Assembly (NCBI RefSeq): GCF_002078875.1
Contig: NC_034414.1
Location: forward strand, 16,523,428 to 16,587,427
Source: Numida meleagris
Taxonomy: Eukaryota > Chordata > Aves > Galliformes > Numididae
Direction: 5' to 3'
Length of the DNA stretch: 64,000 nucleotides
This document shows, one piece after another, positions 38,694 to 51,521 of the stretch; the stretch's first letter is position 1; every line of letters starts with the position of its first letter. Made by a program: the position numbers and the translations under genes. The notes under the pieces were generated by a model that was given only the letters and a program-made list of their open reading frames with translations, was not told the DNA's origin and did not search any database.

Positions 38694-39356
38694 TTTGCTC
38701 TCCCTTTCCTAGAGTTTTGTAATACTCTGTGGGGGAGGGAGGAGCTGTAGGCACTTGGTACAGGCATTTCAGTTTGCGGTACCTAGTACTGCTAGCTTCC
38801 AGCCTGCTGCTAGAAGGTATCAGGATTTGTCTTCTTTGTGTCTTTCCAACTTTGTGAGAAGCATTAAACCATGAAGAATTTGTTCTAAACGTGAGTCATG
38901 AATTATCTGAAGGGACCCACACACGTGGTTTGGGGCACTCACAGTTACAGTGCGGAGTGTATGTACAGCAGCAAAGAGTTTTTTGTTTGTGTTTGTTTTT
39001 CTGTACAGGCAACATGTCCACGTTAACGTAGGAAATACCTTACCTGTGTTGGTCTCTACTTACATATTAGCAGGCGAGCTGAGCATTTAAGTAAGAATGA
39101 GTTCTAAATTAGTTTGTCCTGAACTGTTAAAAGGACTCTGTCTGAAGGCCTTATTGTGGTTAAGAAATTGGTCTGCTCATCCTGTCTTTTCTTTTACTCC
39201 TTTTTCTGATAAATAGAGGCAGTAGGTTATGGGTACTGTGCATTTTTCTGTCCCTTGTTTCTTCTTCTGTAGTGCCTGTCCTGCTGGTGCATTCATACTC
39301 AGCACTTTAGCATCTGTAGTAATAATACCAATATGTTTTTGTTTTTTCTTCTGTAG

Positions 39357-39753
39357 CGTCCCCCTTCCTGCTTTTTGCCAACCGTCGGGATGTTCGACTC
39401 GTGGATGCTGGAGGCACAAAGCTGGAGTCCACTGTGGTGGTCAGTGGTTTAGAGGATGCTGCTGCGGTTGACTTCCAGTATTCGCAAGGCATCGTTTTCT
39501 GGACAGATGTGAGCGAAGAAGCCATCAAGCAAACTTACATTAACCAAACTGGGAATGTGGTGCAGAATGTCATCATTTCTGGTCTGGTTTCCCCGGATGG
39601 CCTGGCATGCGATTGGATTGGGAAAAAACTTTACTGGACAGATTCAGAAACCAATAGGATAGAAGTTGCTAATCTCAATGGAACATCTAGAAAAGTCCTC
39701 TTCTGGCAAGACCTTGATCAGCCCAGGGCAATAGCTTTGGATCCAGCTCATGG
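39357..39753 (+). CDS. LRP5: LRP5 coding exon 2: first propeller, blades 1-3
   Basis: This exon encodes residues 30 (split) to 162 (split), 397 nt. It begins [20 protein letters not shown], the first strand of the propeller. It contains the YWTD-type motifs FWTD (77-80) and YWTD (122-125), and ends at DPAHG before YMYWTDW in exon 3. Predicted N-glycosylation sequons are N92-Q-T and N137-G-T, matching human N93 and N138 (offset of one). Asp110 and Arg153 correspond to human D111 and R154. Mutations at those human positions give high bone mass by weakening inhibitor binding. The acceptor is a T-rich tract ending TTCTTCTGTAG at 39356, and the donor is CATGG|GTAAAT with GT at 39754. An identical-looking acceptor ends at 39272 (see findings). 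Confidence 0.98.
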
Positions 39754-41464
39754 GTAAATATTAATTTGACTTAAATGCTTAAATAGATACAGTGGTGATT
39801 TATGTTGGTTTTTTAGTTCTGGGAAAGACTCACGGACTTTTGTTTCAGTTTACATTTTCCCGAGGTATTTTTCTCAAGATCTATAACTGAACATATGTTT
39901 AAACTTAAATATTTTGTGGCAAGAAATGACAGCCCAGAGCCAAAAAGAAAAATACAGCTGCTCTTAGGTGCCAAGTCAAATACTCAATTGGTATGATTGC
40001 CGAATGTATTCATTGCACTTCTGAAATGAAATTAATTTTTCAAGCATTTTTTATCGTCATTCCCTCGGTTATCTTATCTGGAAAGTTAATTTTGATTTGA
40101 TATGTGATGTCTAATGTGTCTAGTCAGCAAGGTGTGTATGTCTGTATGAGTCAAAACAGAAATTCTCTCTTGCTATGCTCTGGTAAACGAAACCAGGATA
40201 TTTTTAAGTGGTGATTTTGAACAATTCTGTTTGTTCTGGCAAGTGAAAGAACCCAGGTGAAGTCAGGGGCTCTTAATGCTTTAAGGTGACCAGGTTAGGA
40301 TGTAATAAGAGAACAGGCTGGCTGTGTCACTGTGGCTAGCCAGGTGCTTGCAGTGCTCTTGAAAATACTGGTGTCTCTCTATAGCTTCTCTCTCTTCACT
40401 ACCCCCATCCCTGCACATGTGCTGTTTGCTGCTGTATGCACGAATGGTGCTGATGTTGTTCACTTTGTGCCCCATATTAATTGTGGTGATGACTGAAAGT
40501 TTGCTATGCTAGCACTGCAAGCATCCCCTGCTTCTCAAGGAAATCATACTGGATACAGTAGTGGATTGTTGATAAGGGGAACAGCAAAGCTCACAAGCAA
40601 GGCTACTTGCTGTTCTTAATCTGCCATCATTTGTACTTTTTCTAAGGAGTTGTTTTTAATCTTCCTCATCTGTTTGGTACGTGTGATTAGGTTTCTTATC
40701 TTTAAGAAAATCTAACATCAGCTGACATTTTCACCAAGCCTAGCCTCTTTGTAAGAGGATGCTGAGTTAATACAAGGGCTTAGAGTAAACCACAAATTTA
40801 GGGTCATATTATTGTATATTGGTAAAATGGAAATCGCTGCCCTGGGAGATGGGCATTTTCTGGAGGAACCACCTTTTTCAGGTGTGTGAGAAGTGAAAAC
40901 TGAAACTAAGCAATGTGATCAACGTATTAGCGACTGCCGTACTGCAGCCTGGAGCTCTGAACGGTTATTTTTGCGATTATCCCTGCATAATACTTTCCAG
41001 ATGCATGGAAGGAGTTATGGGTACGTTTATAATTAATATATGAAAGATACGCAAGTACTAAATGAACCTGTGTGTACCCAAAGAAACAAAATCCTTAGTG
41101 CTGTTGACAGGCCAAGTGCTGGAGCTGCCTGTATTTCTCAGATAACTGGTGGAAAGAGAAGTTATAATCAGTTAGAGGAAAAGTGGAGTGGCTGTGTTGG
41201 ACCACAGGACTTTCAAGAGGAATTTTATCCTCTTAAATCCTCACTTTACTTCTGCTACTCTTCTCTTCAGGTAAAAGGAAGAGAAGGGGAGAATTGACCT
41301 ACAAGGGACAACAAATTCAGTATAAACTCATTGTGAGAGTTTAGGCCACCCAGCCAGGATGATGACACTGATGAATTATTCTCTAAAGAGTTCGGAGATA
41401 CCCCTAGATCAACTGCCCTTGTCCTTACGAGTGTCTTCAACTTGCCAGCCATTAATTGGGAATA

Positions 41465-42640
41465 CCGCAGAGGTGATACAAACCCCTGAACTTGTGTGGG
41501 ATTTGCTGCTCCAGCTGGATGCATATAAGTCTATGGAGCATGACAGGATTTGTGCCAGGGTACTTAAGGAGCTGTCTGATGACATTGTGAGATGTCTTTC
41601 CATTATTTTTTTTAACAGTCTTTGGAATCTGGAGAGGTCTCAGTTGACTGGAAACTGGCAAATGCTGTCCCAGTTTTCAAGAAGGGCAAGAAAGACGACT
41701 TTGGTAATTATAGGCCTGTCAGTGTCACTTTGGTGCCTGGCAAAATTAGGGAAAAGATTGTTCTGAGGCTTACTGAAAAACATCTGAAAGACAGTGCGGT
41801 CATTGACCACAGCCAGTCTGGGTTCGTGAGGGAAAAGTCCTGTTTAACAAACTTAGTCTCCTTTTATGACAAGGTTACCCACTTGGTATCGGCTGGCTTC
41901 CCTTGATCAACTGTCTTTTCAGAATTGAGCAAAGCTTTCAATACTGTTTCTCACAGTATCCTTCTAGACAAAACATCCAGCTCACATCTAGACAAAAGCG
42001 AATGCAGTGTGTGAACAGTTGGCTGATGCTCTGGGCGCAAATGGCTGTTGTAAATGGGATAATACAAGGCTGGCAGCCAGTCACTGGTGGGGTTCCACAG
42101 GGTTCCATTTTAGGGACTGTTCTCTTCAGTGTTTTCATCAATGACTTCGATTAAGGACTTGAAGGTATATTAAGTAAGTTTGTGAATGATGCTAAATTAG
42201 GAGGAACGTACTCCCTTGAGAGAGGTCTTGACAAGTTGGAGGGCTGGGCAACTGCCAATCACATGATAAGAGCTAATGCCAGATTCTCCCCCTGGGATGG
42301 AGCAGCCTTGGTTACAGGTACAGACTGGGGTACGTGAAGCTGGAGAGGACCCCACAGAAAGGGATCTGGGGGTTCTGCTGATGGCAAGTTGAATGTGAGC
42401 TAGCAGTGCACCCTTGCACCCAAAAGGGTCATCCATACTCGTGGTTCTTCACTAGACGGCAGTGGGCACGGAACAGATTTCCCAGGGCAGTGGTCATGGT
42501 CCCAAGCTGCTGGAGTTGAAGGAGCATTTATTTGGACAGTGCCTTCAAACATAGAGTTTGACTTTTGGGTGGTCCTTTGTGGAGCCAGGGATTGAACTCA
42601 GTGATCCTTCCAACTCAGGATATTGTATGATTCTGTAATG
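41465..42640 (+). repeat. CR1 LINE with decayed reverse transcriptase
   Basis: This is the longest CR1 piece in the window. Conceptual translation shows reverse-transcriptase landmarks spread over all three frames. RVLKELSDDI is near 41560. DWKLANAVPVFKKGKKDDFG and NYRPVSVTLVPGKI lie at about 41640-41745. HSQSGFVREKSCLTN lies at 41809-41853. [10 protein letters not shown] lies at about 42087-42117. The catalytic FADD-type box is degraded: the sequence near 42178-42205 reads FVNDAKLGG. Stops and at least two frameshifts make it dead. The 3' part (GGCAGTGGTCATGGTCCCAA onwards) runs to the terminal CCAACTCAGGATATTGTATG near 42638. It lies wholly within intron 2 in the gene's sense orientation. 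Confidence 0.95.
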
Positions 42641-44735
42641 TCAAATTGACATGTCATAAGTGGATCCAGTTCCTTACCTTTTGATTGTTTTCTTTAGGGT
42701 AGCTTATGTATTAGTCATGGTAATGCGTTTCATGCCTTATTAGGTGATCTTTGGCTGCTTTGAAAAACTGATAGGATTAATTGGGGATTTCTGGTAGCAT
42801 ACTACTCCTACTACTCCTACACTAGGTTAAATGCAGAAGTAGTGTTCTTAATAAAAAATGAATTAAAACAACTGCGAAAGAAAGTGTGTCTGGTACAGTG
42901 AAATGAAGAGCTTTTATAAAAATCATCAGTGCTGTTGGTGAAGTTTTACTTCTGTAAATCCAATCTTTGTGCTTGGAATGAGAGGGGATACAGGCGTGGT
43001 TAATTTTACATGACTTTGGAGGGCAGCTCTATATGGCAATACTCTGCACAGAACAGTTGTGCAGTATTTCTTCCACATACACAAAATCCAGTAAGTGTAA
43101 CAATAGAAGAGGCTGTTTCATGCTTGCTTCCCACTGCCCTGGAGTTGTACTGCATTCAGCTCACTGCTCAATACTTTGTTTCAGGAACCACACTGAAAGA
43201 TTAAGTATCAAATGTCAGCACATGGAATTACCTCACATTAGCTGCCTGGTGTGTGCTAGGCATCATCATACCTTGGTTTTGACTTACCATGGGTCCTGCA
43301 AAAACCTCTTTCTCCCCTGGAGGACTTGTTTGTTTCTAATTACCTTGCATTTAATCCTCCAGGGAAAGCGTGCAAGTGTGAATGATCACTGTGGAATGGC
43401 ATAATAGAGCAGGAACAAAATTGATTTGCCAAAATGGTAGATGTCTGCAGGTGAGATAGTTACCTTGCAGCATTCTGGTTTTGATCATAATTACTTCAGA
43501 TGAGGAGAGAATGACAGTTCTGATTTTTGCACAGATAAATTTCTTGACTTGCTGGTGCTGCTCCCCTGAGTATTCAGTCTGTAAGGATTTTTTTTTTCCC
43601 ACTGGGAGCAACAGCTCGGTATGAAACAACTCCATTGGCTTTAACTTGTGGCAGACATTTTTAATGTTAATCCTGTTTGATTTATGTATCAATCCAGTGC
43701 ATCAAAGCGATGTAAGCCTTAAATAGCCTGTGAAAATGAAGATACATGTATCCTTTATAATTAGCCAATTTTTCTCTGTTATGGTCTATTAAAATCAGCC
43801 TCCATAGAGCTGCTGTTCTGGTTAAAATGATGAATTCCAGTATTGCTTAATTTAACAAGGGTCGTATTAAATTAAGGGCATGTTTACCCAAATAACCGTG
43901 CCCATTAGTTTAATACAGTAAACTTAAACTAACAAATCATGCATGACATACATTTGAGGAATAACAAATTTGAATTTAAATTGATTTTACAACTAATTTC
44001 ATGTTGTAGTTCTGAAGTATTTTGTAAGTGCATCCATGAGGTAGTAGTCAGAACATTTGATTTAGGCACAGTGGGCTTTGAGGTTGAACTCTCCTAGAAA
44101 CAATTGTTCCTTATTTACAGGTATTTTCTGGGGGTGGGGAAGTGGGTGACAGAAGGAAAAAGAACTGTCAGTATGTTCTCATTTGTCATTTTATAAATGG
44201 GCTTGTGTACTCGATAGCTAATGCAGTTATTACAACTGGCAGAAGAGTGAGAATTAGGGCTAAACCAGAAGAGAGCATATTGGAGCACTTGAGTAAGCTT
44301 ATCTTTTTTCCGGATCATGAAATCTAATGAAAGTTAAACTAGGATTCTTAAACTGATTGATGCAGTCTTAAAGTTGCTAGCTATTTGCTTGCAGTCTGGA
44401 GGAATTTCCGTAGGCGTGATTTTGGCCATTAGCATTTTCTTCCGGAGAACTGGGGGGAAGCTTAGAAAATGAGAATAAAATGTAATGCAGCATTGGCTCT
44501 GTTAGAGGGCTTGTTAGTTGGAGTAGGTGATATTACTCAAAAAGAATCTCAGCAGTACTAATCAGAGCGTAATTCAAAATGGAGATGCCCTCGTCATTCA
44601 CCACCTACCTCCAAACAGTAATTGAGAGCATTCTTAGAACTTCTTTCTTCTAGGGCAATCAGTGAGGCTATTTTACGCCATCTTTGGATCTCTACTCTTC
44701 ACAGTGCTGGTGAAAATTTAACTTTAAAGACCTGA

Positions 44736-44935
44736 GGAAAATCCATAAAAATGTTTCAATATCTCAACTGTAGGTGCATTGCTTAGTGGCAAAGAAGGAA
44801 GGAAATAGTGTGCTTAGTTTGCAGTCTATAAAGTTCTGTGGAAAATCTCCAAAACTGTTTCATTGCCTCAACCACTGGTGCATTGCTTAGCAGTGAAGAA
44901 GGAACATAATTTGTGTCCGTAGTTTGCGGCTGGAA
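44736..44935 (+). repeat. Diverged tandem duplication, period about 104 bp
   Basis: Two adjacent copies start at 44736 and 44840. Both contain GGAAAATC, a GTTTCA block, the exact string GGTGCATTGCTTAG (spaced about 104 bp), AAGAAGGAA and TAGTTTGC. Several substitutions and small indels separate them, so the duplication is not recent. No family is recognised. Confidence 0.85.
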
Positions 44936-47900
44936 TTAGGGAACCAAAAGTGCTTGCCTAAGAGGGTGCGGAATATATCAGAGGATGAACAGCTCTACCT
45001 CCCATTGTGCAAGTCTAGGCAAGTTCCCCTATTGCAAGAGATGCCTATGTGGCCAATGTGATAAGGGGCTCTACAACCCCAACTCAGCTGGAGAAAAAGG
45101 GATCTGTGCTACCATTCCCCCTTCCATTCATGCACAAATGCTGAATCCCACCTTGTGTGCAAGCTACAGATACGTATGCAAATCAGTCCCTTTTTGCAAT
45201 AAGTAAGAAGGACTGACTCAGTGGTCTGGTGTGCACCCACCACTTTAATATTACCCGACCAGAGGCTGTGCTGGAACTAGGGGTGGTAATCCGGATTGTC
45301 TCTTCCTGCCTATCCAAGTTATTTTCTTGTAACATAAGAAAATACTCAGCCATGAAATTGGTTACGAGTTGTATCCAGTCTCTTGGTGTGGCTGCAATAT
45401 CTGGGAATTGGAAAGCTTTTGATATGTTATGTGCACCAAATACCTGCGGATAGTCTCATGCATGAGAAACTCAAGGTTCTTGGGGGAAGTGTTAATTCAC
45501 TCTAATTTTCAGATGGATGCCCTTGATGGTGACAGCCTCTCCATTAAATGTTTTGTCATTTTCTTTTGTTAATATTTCCCTTTTTCTTGCTCATAATTAT
45601 AACTAAAGGACGCAAATGCTTCAAAGACCATTTGCGTTATTTGTGCAACAGAGCAGAGCTACCTGCTCAGAGAAGGCAGAATAAAGTACTTTTTTTCCTC
45701 CTCTACAGCTGAGATTGTTTGGGGAAGAGGTGGAAATGTGTAGACTCTCTTAATAAGCCCATTGAGCTCTCTCCCCGATTAGCACTCATCACTACAAGTC
45801 CTGTGATTCTTCACATCCTGAAAAAAAGAGCTGAGTCCTGGCAACTGGGACTTCTTTATCTTGGATGCATTTAGTCTTCCTGAGTAGTTTGGAAATAATG
45901 GTATTCTTACCTTTTTAACTTATACACCATTTGTTAAGGGAACAGAAAGAAGCTGATAGAATGCTGCAGGAGGCTGGCTTGGTTGTCTCAGTGCCAGTGT
46001 ATGTTGGTGTGTGTTTGAGGTGATTGGGAATGCAGCCATTGCTTTGGCTCTGAGGCCAAAGAGATGAGAGAAGCTGAAGTTCTCTTTGATTAGAAGTCTT
46101 GATGGAAGCAGTTTTTAAATGCGGAGGGAATCATTGCATTCATCATGAATAGGTGATTTCAGCTTAACTCAAAGCACTTAAAATTAAACGATAGTATAAG
46201 CCAAAGTAAGAATTTTTCCATATAACTTGTTGAATGTGAACTTAAACAGGGTTACATTTGTTTCATTGTGTTTGAAATTGCAATTTGTGAACAAATCATT
46301 GGCTGTCGTTTGAGCTTTCCCAAATTTTGAGTTGATGCATCAATCAGTATGCTGAAATAAGCAAAATGTATTAGCTCGAGTCAAACATATAATGGTACTT
46401 AAGTGCAATGCCTGTGGGTAAGTGAGCAACCAACATTTTCTTTGCACAGTTGGATTACTCATGTTCAATAAAGCTGTTGGGCCCTTGCCCTCCATGAATA
46501 CAGTACGTATTACGTGTCTTCATCTCTTCTCAGAAATGTTTGGGAAGAAAACGTTATATTACGTTGTTCCTTGTACCTTCCTTGTGTTATCTGCTGACCA
46601 TGAGGAGTAGTTATAGGGGCTTGTTTTAGCTTATTGTTGTTTTTTATTTTTTCTGTAGAATTTTGGCATATGAATGTGCTAAGTCGTCCTTCATAGAGGA
46701 AAATGACTTTACCTCCGTTTCCCTCCACCCCTCTCTTTTTTCCTAGGAAACCCTGCAAGTACAGTTTCTTTTTCCCGTAAGAATCAGAGCGATTTGCAGT
46801 ATTACTGATTCCAAGTTACAAGTTCTCTTCCTCAAATCCCTGTATGTAAATACATATATATACACACGTGATATGATTAGTTGTGATTGTTGCCTGCATA
46901 TTCATGGGCTGAAGTAGAAAGGTCTTTTGATACAGCGCTTTCTTGTGAAGATCATCTAGATTGCAAAGCTTGTTGCTTGGGGAGGAAAAAGCAGGCAACT
47001 TGAGTAAGTAACTTGCAACTTACTGCTCTGCAAGGCAGCCCTTCTTTTTCCTTCTGTAAATGATTGGCACTATTTCATTTAGCTGTAGAGTTATTGTAGC
47101 TTAAGCAGTGGGGTGGGGGAAGTAAGTTTTAAATGTGCCGGATTCTAAACTTCATAGCAATTTCCTGTGAACTCCTGTTTTTTGCCCTGGGCTTGTGTAA
47201 GTTTGGGAACTTTGAAACTGGAGAAGTCTGTGCTGGTTTACATCATCTGTAGCACTGGCCCCTTTTGTGTAAGCAGGTTATATAAGATTTGGCAACCATA
47301 CTGCGTTTGGAAAGGTGGAAAAAATGTTCAGCCCGTGTGACTTCTTTTTATTATGGCCGTGATACCTTCCAGCTCAGATGGCTGATTGGCTGCTCGTTGA
47401 GGGGCATGGCCGTGATTTCTAATCTTTTCAAAAATGATGACCAAGGGGATGAAGTACCAGGAAATAAGAAATGACCTGCAGCTTTAAAGCTGAGGGGAAA
47501 TACGGTCTTCATCCTGTTTTTGCTCCTGCACCTGGAATTTTAAAATTAAGGCCACTGGGGTGCAGTTCAGCAGCTTTATAATCTGTTTATTTTGCAAGGT
47601 GGCTTTCAGTCCCATTCTTCCGATGTTACTGAACCACCATTTAAGCCCCAATTCAGCACGGTAATTAAGCATGTGCCAAAATCCAGTGACTTGCTGACTG
47701 CAGTTAAAGTGCATTTGTTTAATTGTCTTATTACTGGAAAGCTTGGTAGTGAAGCTTGCAGCTACTGTGCTAACTCTTACTAATAGAGCAGTAATTGGAT
47801 TTTATGAGCTCTATTTACTCTAGTACTTTTGGCTACTGGATTGTGGATTTGATAGTCTGTTAGTGGCTGTGTGTACAGAAGGAAGGGTGTATTGTCTTCT

Positions 47901-48764
47901 CTCTGATGACTCTTTGGCTTTTGCTTTGTTCCTGCTGGTTTCTTTGGTGTTCAGCTTACGGATAGAATTGGCAGAACTGTTGCAAAGTTATTGTTCGATG
48001 CTGATTTCTTCCCCTGCAGCCCTGTACTTTTTGGCTTGAAAGTTTGGTGTTAAAGGATAAAACCTAGTAAGGGTTAAGAAATAAATGACACTTAAGCTTC
48101 CCTAAATAACTGAATTAAAAAAACCTGGGGAATTTGTCCCAGGGTAGCTTTTTGTTCTGCGCTTCTCTAGTTCTGTTTGTTTTTTATTTTTAGGAGTATT
48201 GAATTGTGTTAGTTGCCTAGCAGTGATTTTTGCTCACCATGGCATTTTTTATTAGCTCTTTGGGAATTGATGTTTTCATTTGCTTTTGTAGCCGCAGTGT
48301 TGTTACGCTTTTATTGACCTGTTGCAACCCAGGTGGGATACAAAACTCCTGAGATGCCAAATCGTAGCCCTGAAAATGCAATTGTTCTAATGTATGCAAA
48401 GATACGAGCTAGTGGTTTTGATTCTTTTAGCTCCTTACGGTTGTTACCGTGTGCCTTAGCCCCAGGGGTATTTAAAACTGTGTAACCTGCACTTAACCAG
48501 CCAGCCCCCTTCCCTGTCCAGCCCCCAAACAGCCCAACTGAAAAAAACCCCAAGCCCACCCAGGTGCGTGTGTATGTATCTCCAGTGTTTTTAAGCGTAT
48601 CTGTTTTCAACAGGCTTTCAGAACAGAGAGCGTTTTAATAGCGCGGACAGTACTGGACTAACATCCTCTACATAGTCTAGTGAATGTTCCTGAAACCTTT
48701 TCTGGGCTAATTTATTTACTGTGAAATGAAAACAGCAGAGTTTGTTAATGTGATAGATACCAGC

Positions 48765-48785
48765 AAAAAAAAAAAAAAAAAAAAA
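48765..48785 (+). repeat. Poly-A tract (21 A)
   Basis: Uninterrupted A-run in intron 2 followed by GAGAGA. No retroposed gene is recognised upstream. Confidence 0.9.
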
Positions 48786-51521
48786 GAGAGATTTGAAAAA
48801 CAAGAAAGTCATCCAAATACCATCAGCTGTCCATGAAACAGTGGTGTCTAGGCTGCTTTGAAGGGCTTGGTTTCTGCTGAGGTCCGAAAGAAATGTGGAC
48901 TATTGAGCATGTTTTTAAAGCAAAAATAATACATCACTTGGCGTTTCTGGCTCCTGAATTAGTTTTCTTAACAGATTTAAACTCTCTTAATGTCAGGTTA
49001 ATTCAGATTTCTTCCTAACGTATCCAGTATTCAGCTGCTGTAGTGTTTGGCTGTAGTGTGTGACAGTGAAGCCTGACTTTCCTCTGACAAGCCACACTGA
49101 GCTTCTTGTCTTGTTCTCTTCCGCATTCTGCACACTGTCCCCTCCCAAGGCCCAGTCAGAGCTATCTGATGTTTACATGATTTTGTCCTGTCCTAATGCT
49201 GTTTTGACGATTCAAAGTGTAACATAACTGTTGCTAATGGACGCTCTTAAAATGCTTAATTTCTCTGCTGTTTTTCCTGCGTGGATCTTGCTCCAGTTAA
49301 CCCAACTGAAACAAGCAGATTCAGTAGTTTGCGTAGGCTCAAATGTTCCTGATCTCTGAGCTATTTCAAGGATAGGTTTGAAGCCTTGATCACATCAAGG
49401 AAGTGGGTTTGTTGGTTTGGTTTTTTCTTTACCCTGAAATTTGTATCCTGTGGTGTTTGAACTACCAATGAGCGTATGCATGTGTCCATTTATACTGAAT
49501 ACAGATCCTGATTATTTTCTAGTTTAAAACTGTTTCCTATTGAATTGTTACGTGATTTTACCTGCTTCTGGTGTGACATTCATGCTTCTGGGTAAATCCC
49601 CTACTCTTACTGTCTCTTCTTCTGCCTACCCCTTTCCCTTGGCACTGTTATTTGCCTGGCTACAGTAGTGGTAGAACTAAGCCTCGTTGCGTTGGCTGTT
49701 TTTCCACACTGCTTGGCTACGTTTGTGAGCAAGATGCTTCCTTATGATGCCTGATGATTGGGGAACTTGTTTCCCAGCCCTTTGCTGACCCGTCTTAATG
49801 TTCTGACTCTGACAAACTGGCTTTAGTCTTACAGTTCCAGTTGAGTTTGCAGTGCCTCTCTAGCTAAACTTGTGTCATTCTTTTCGTAATAACCGGACTT
49901 CTTCCCAGGATTTATAACTTGTCCAGAAAATGCCTGTCTTCAGCTGACTCTCAGCGTAGCAAGTCTCATCCAGCGTACTACTTGTGCTTCATTTGGTCTG
50001 AACCGGCTTTGTCATTATTGCAAAATGGCGGAGGATAAAAAAGGCAAAGTTTGACTCTGTCCCTTCTTGAAAATCCCGCACAGCATTCATTTAAAATGTC
50101 ATTTTATGGCCTTATTAATGCTTTGTGCCAAATGCTGTGTTGTGCTTTGTGTTGACCAAAAAAAGTCAAAACAGCCTAGATGATGCAGTGGTGGGAGAGG
50201 AGGGCTGAAGAGGACTGTGCTGTGTTGTAGGGTCCTAAGCTTGTCTAGGCTGGTGGAAAATAACGCCTCTGTCTTTGGGGAAGTTCTATAAAGAGCTTTG
50301 AAAGTTAGTCATTCCTTCTTGTAGGGCGCTAATGTCAGAAGCAGGGATAGGAACCGGGGAAGGAACTGCTCCATTTGGCAGCAGTGAGAATTTAAGTAGA
50401 CTTTCATAGACCAGAGATTCCCACCCCCCTGCTGCAGAAACAGCTCATCTCTTATAATGATGTCTTAACTCCCAGTTTAGTCCTAATGTGTTAAGAGATC
50501 CCCAGAATGGCGTTGACTTGCTGAAATTCCTGGCAGTTCAGCAACTGCTGCTTGCCAGAAGGGTAGAAACCTGTTGGAAGAGGGCAGAAAGCTATCGCTG
50601 AAACTAAGAGTTGCTTTTGCTATTTTGTTGATGGCATGCCTTCTCATGAGATGAACCGAGGGGCACTTGAGAGTGTGTGGGGTGCATGAAACCGTGTATC
50701 AGTAGGTGCTCAATGACCTAGGAGACTCAGTGCATCTTGAGAAGTTCTCCAGGAAGATCAGCTTTATAATACTTACAGGATTGCAAGGACACCCTACAAT
50801 CAGGATGAGGTGATGACAGGGTAATAATAACCCTTTCTGTATTAAAGTCAAAATGGGAGAGGAGTGCTTTGAGAGTATGCTGCTTGTATACGGACTGTTC
50901 TACATCTTGTCCGAATGTATCTTTATGCTGCTAGCCTTTCTTAGCAGTTCTGCTACTTTGATAATGTGTTTTTTTAGGCCTTTGAATAATTGAGCTTGTT
51001 ACCAGTTAATGAGCTAAAAGGTAGGGATATGTAGTTCTTCTGTGCCAAATTATGTGTGAAGGCAAATGTGTTAGTATTGTTCAGCAGCCTGTGTGGCCAA
51101 TGGTATGCCCCATGAGAGGGCATCATCTGTGAAATAGAGCAGGAGGTTTGAGAGGCAGAAGGGAGACGGTTTGGAACTGGAGCTCTTTTAATACAGTAGA
51201 AAAGCTATGAGGGCCCTTTGGCTTACAGACATCTTTATTGTTTCTCATCATCTGATTGCACTGTGCTTTAAGGCAAGCTGCAAGCATTTTTTTTTTTAAT
51301 AAGAGAGTTGAGAAGGATTTTGCTCAAGAGTAATTTAGATATTTTTTTCATCCTTGTTATTTTAGCCTGTTTTTAAGATTTAATGGGTCTTAATTAGTTT
51401 TGTCTGTTTCATTTTGCTTTTAAATAACTATCATGGGATTTCTAATTTCATATAACTCCTTTTTGGTCTGCATTTGTTCATTAAAGTATATAATGAATGT
51501 GATATTGTCATAACCATATTA

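Larger units (their letters stand above)
6870..39356 (+). other. LRP5 intron 1 (32.5 kb)
   Basis: It starts GTAAGT at 6870 and ends TTCTTCTGTAG at 39356. The first 700 bases belong to the CpG island. Beyond the repeats listed separately (CR1 pieces, an old LTR, microsatellites and homopolymers), the remaining stretches are AT-rich. I see no exon, RNA gene or other feature in them. The large size fits the long first intron expected for LRP5. Confidence 0.9.
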
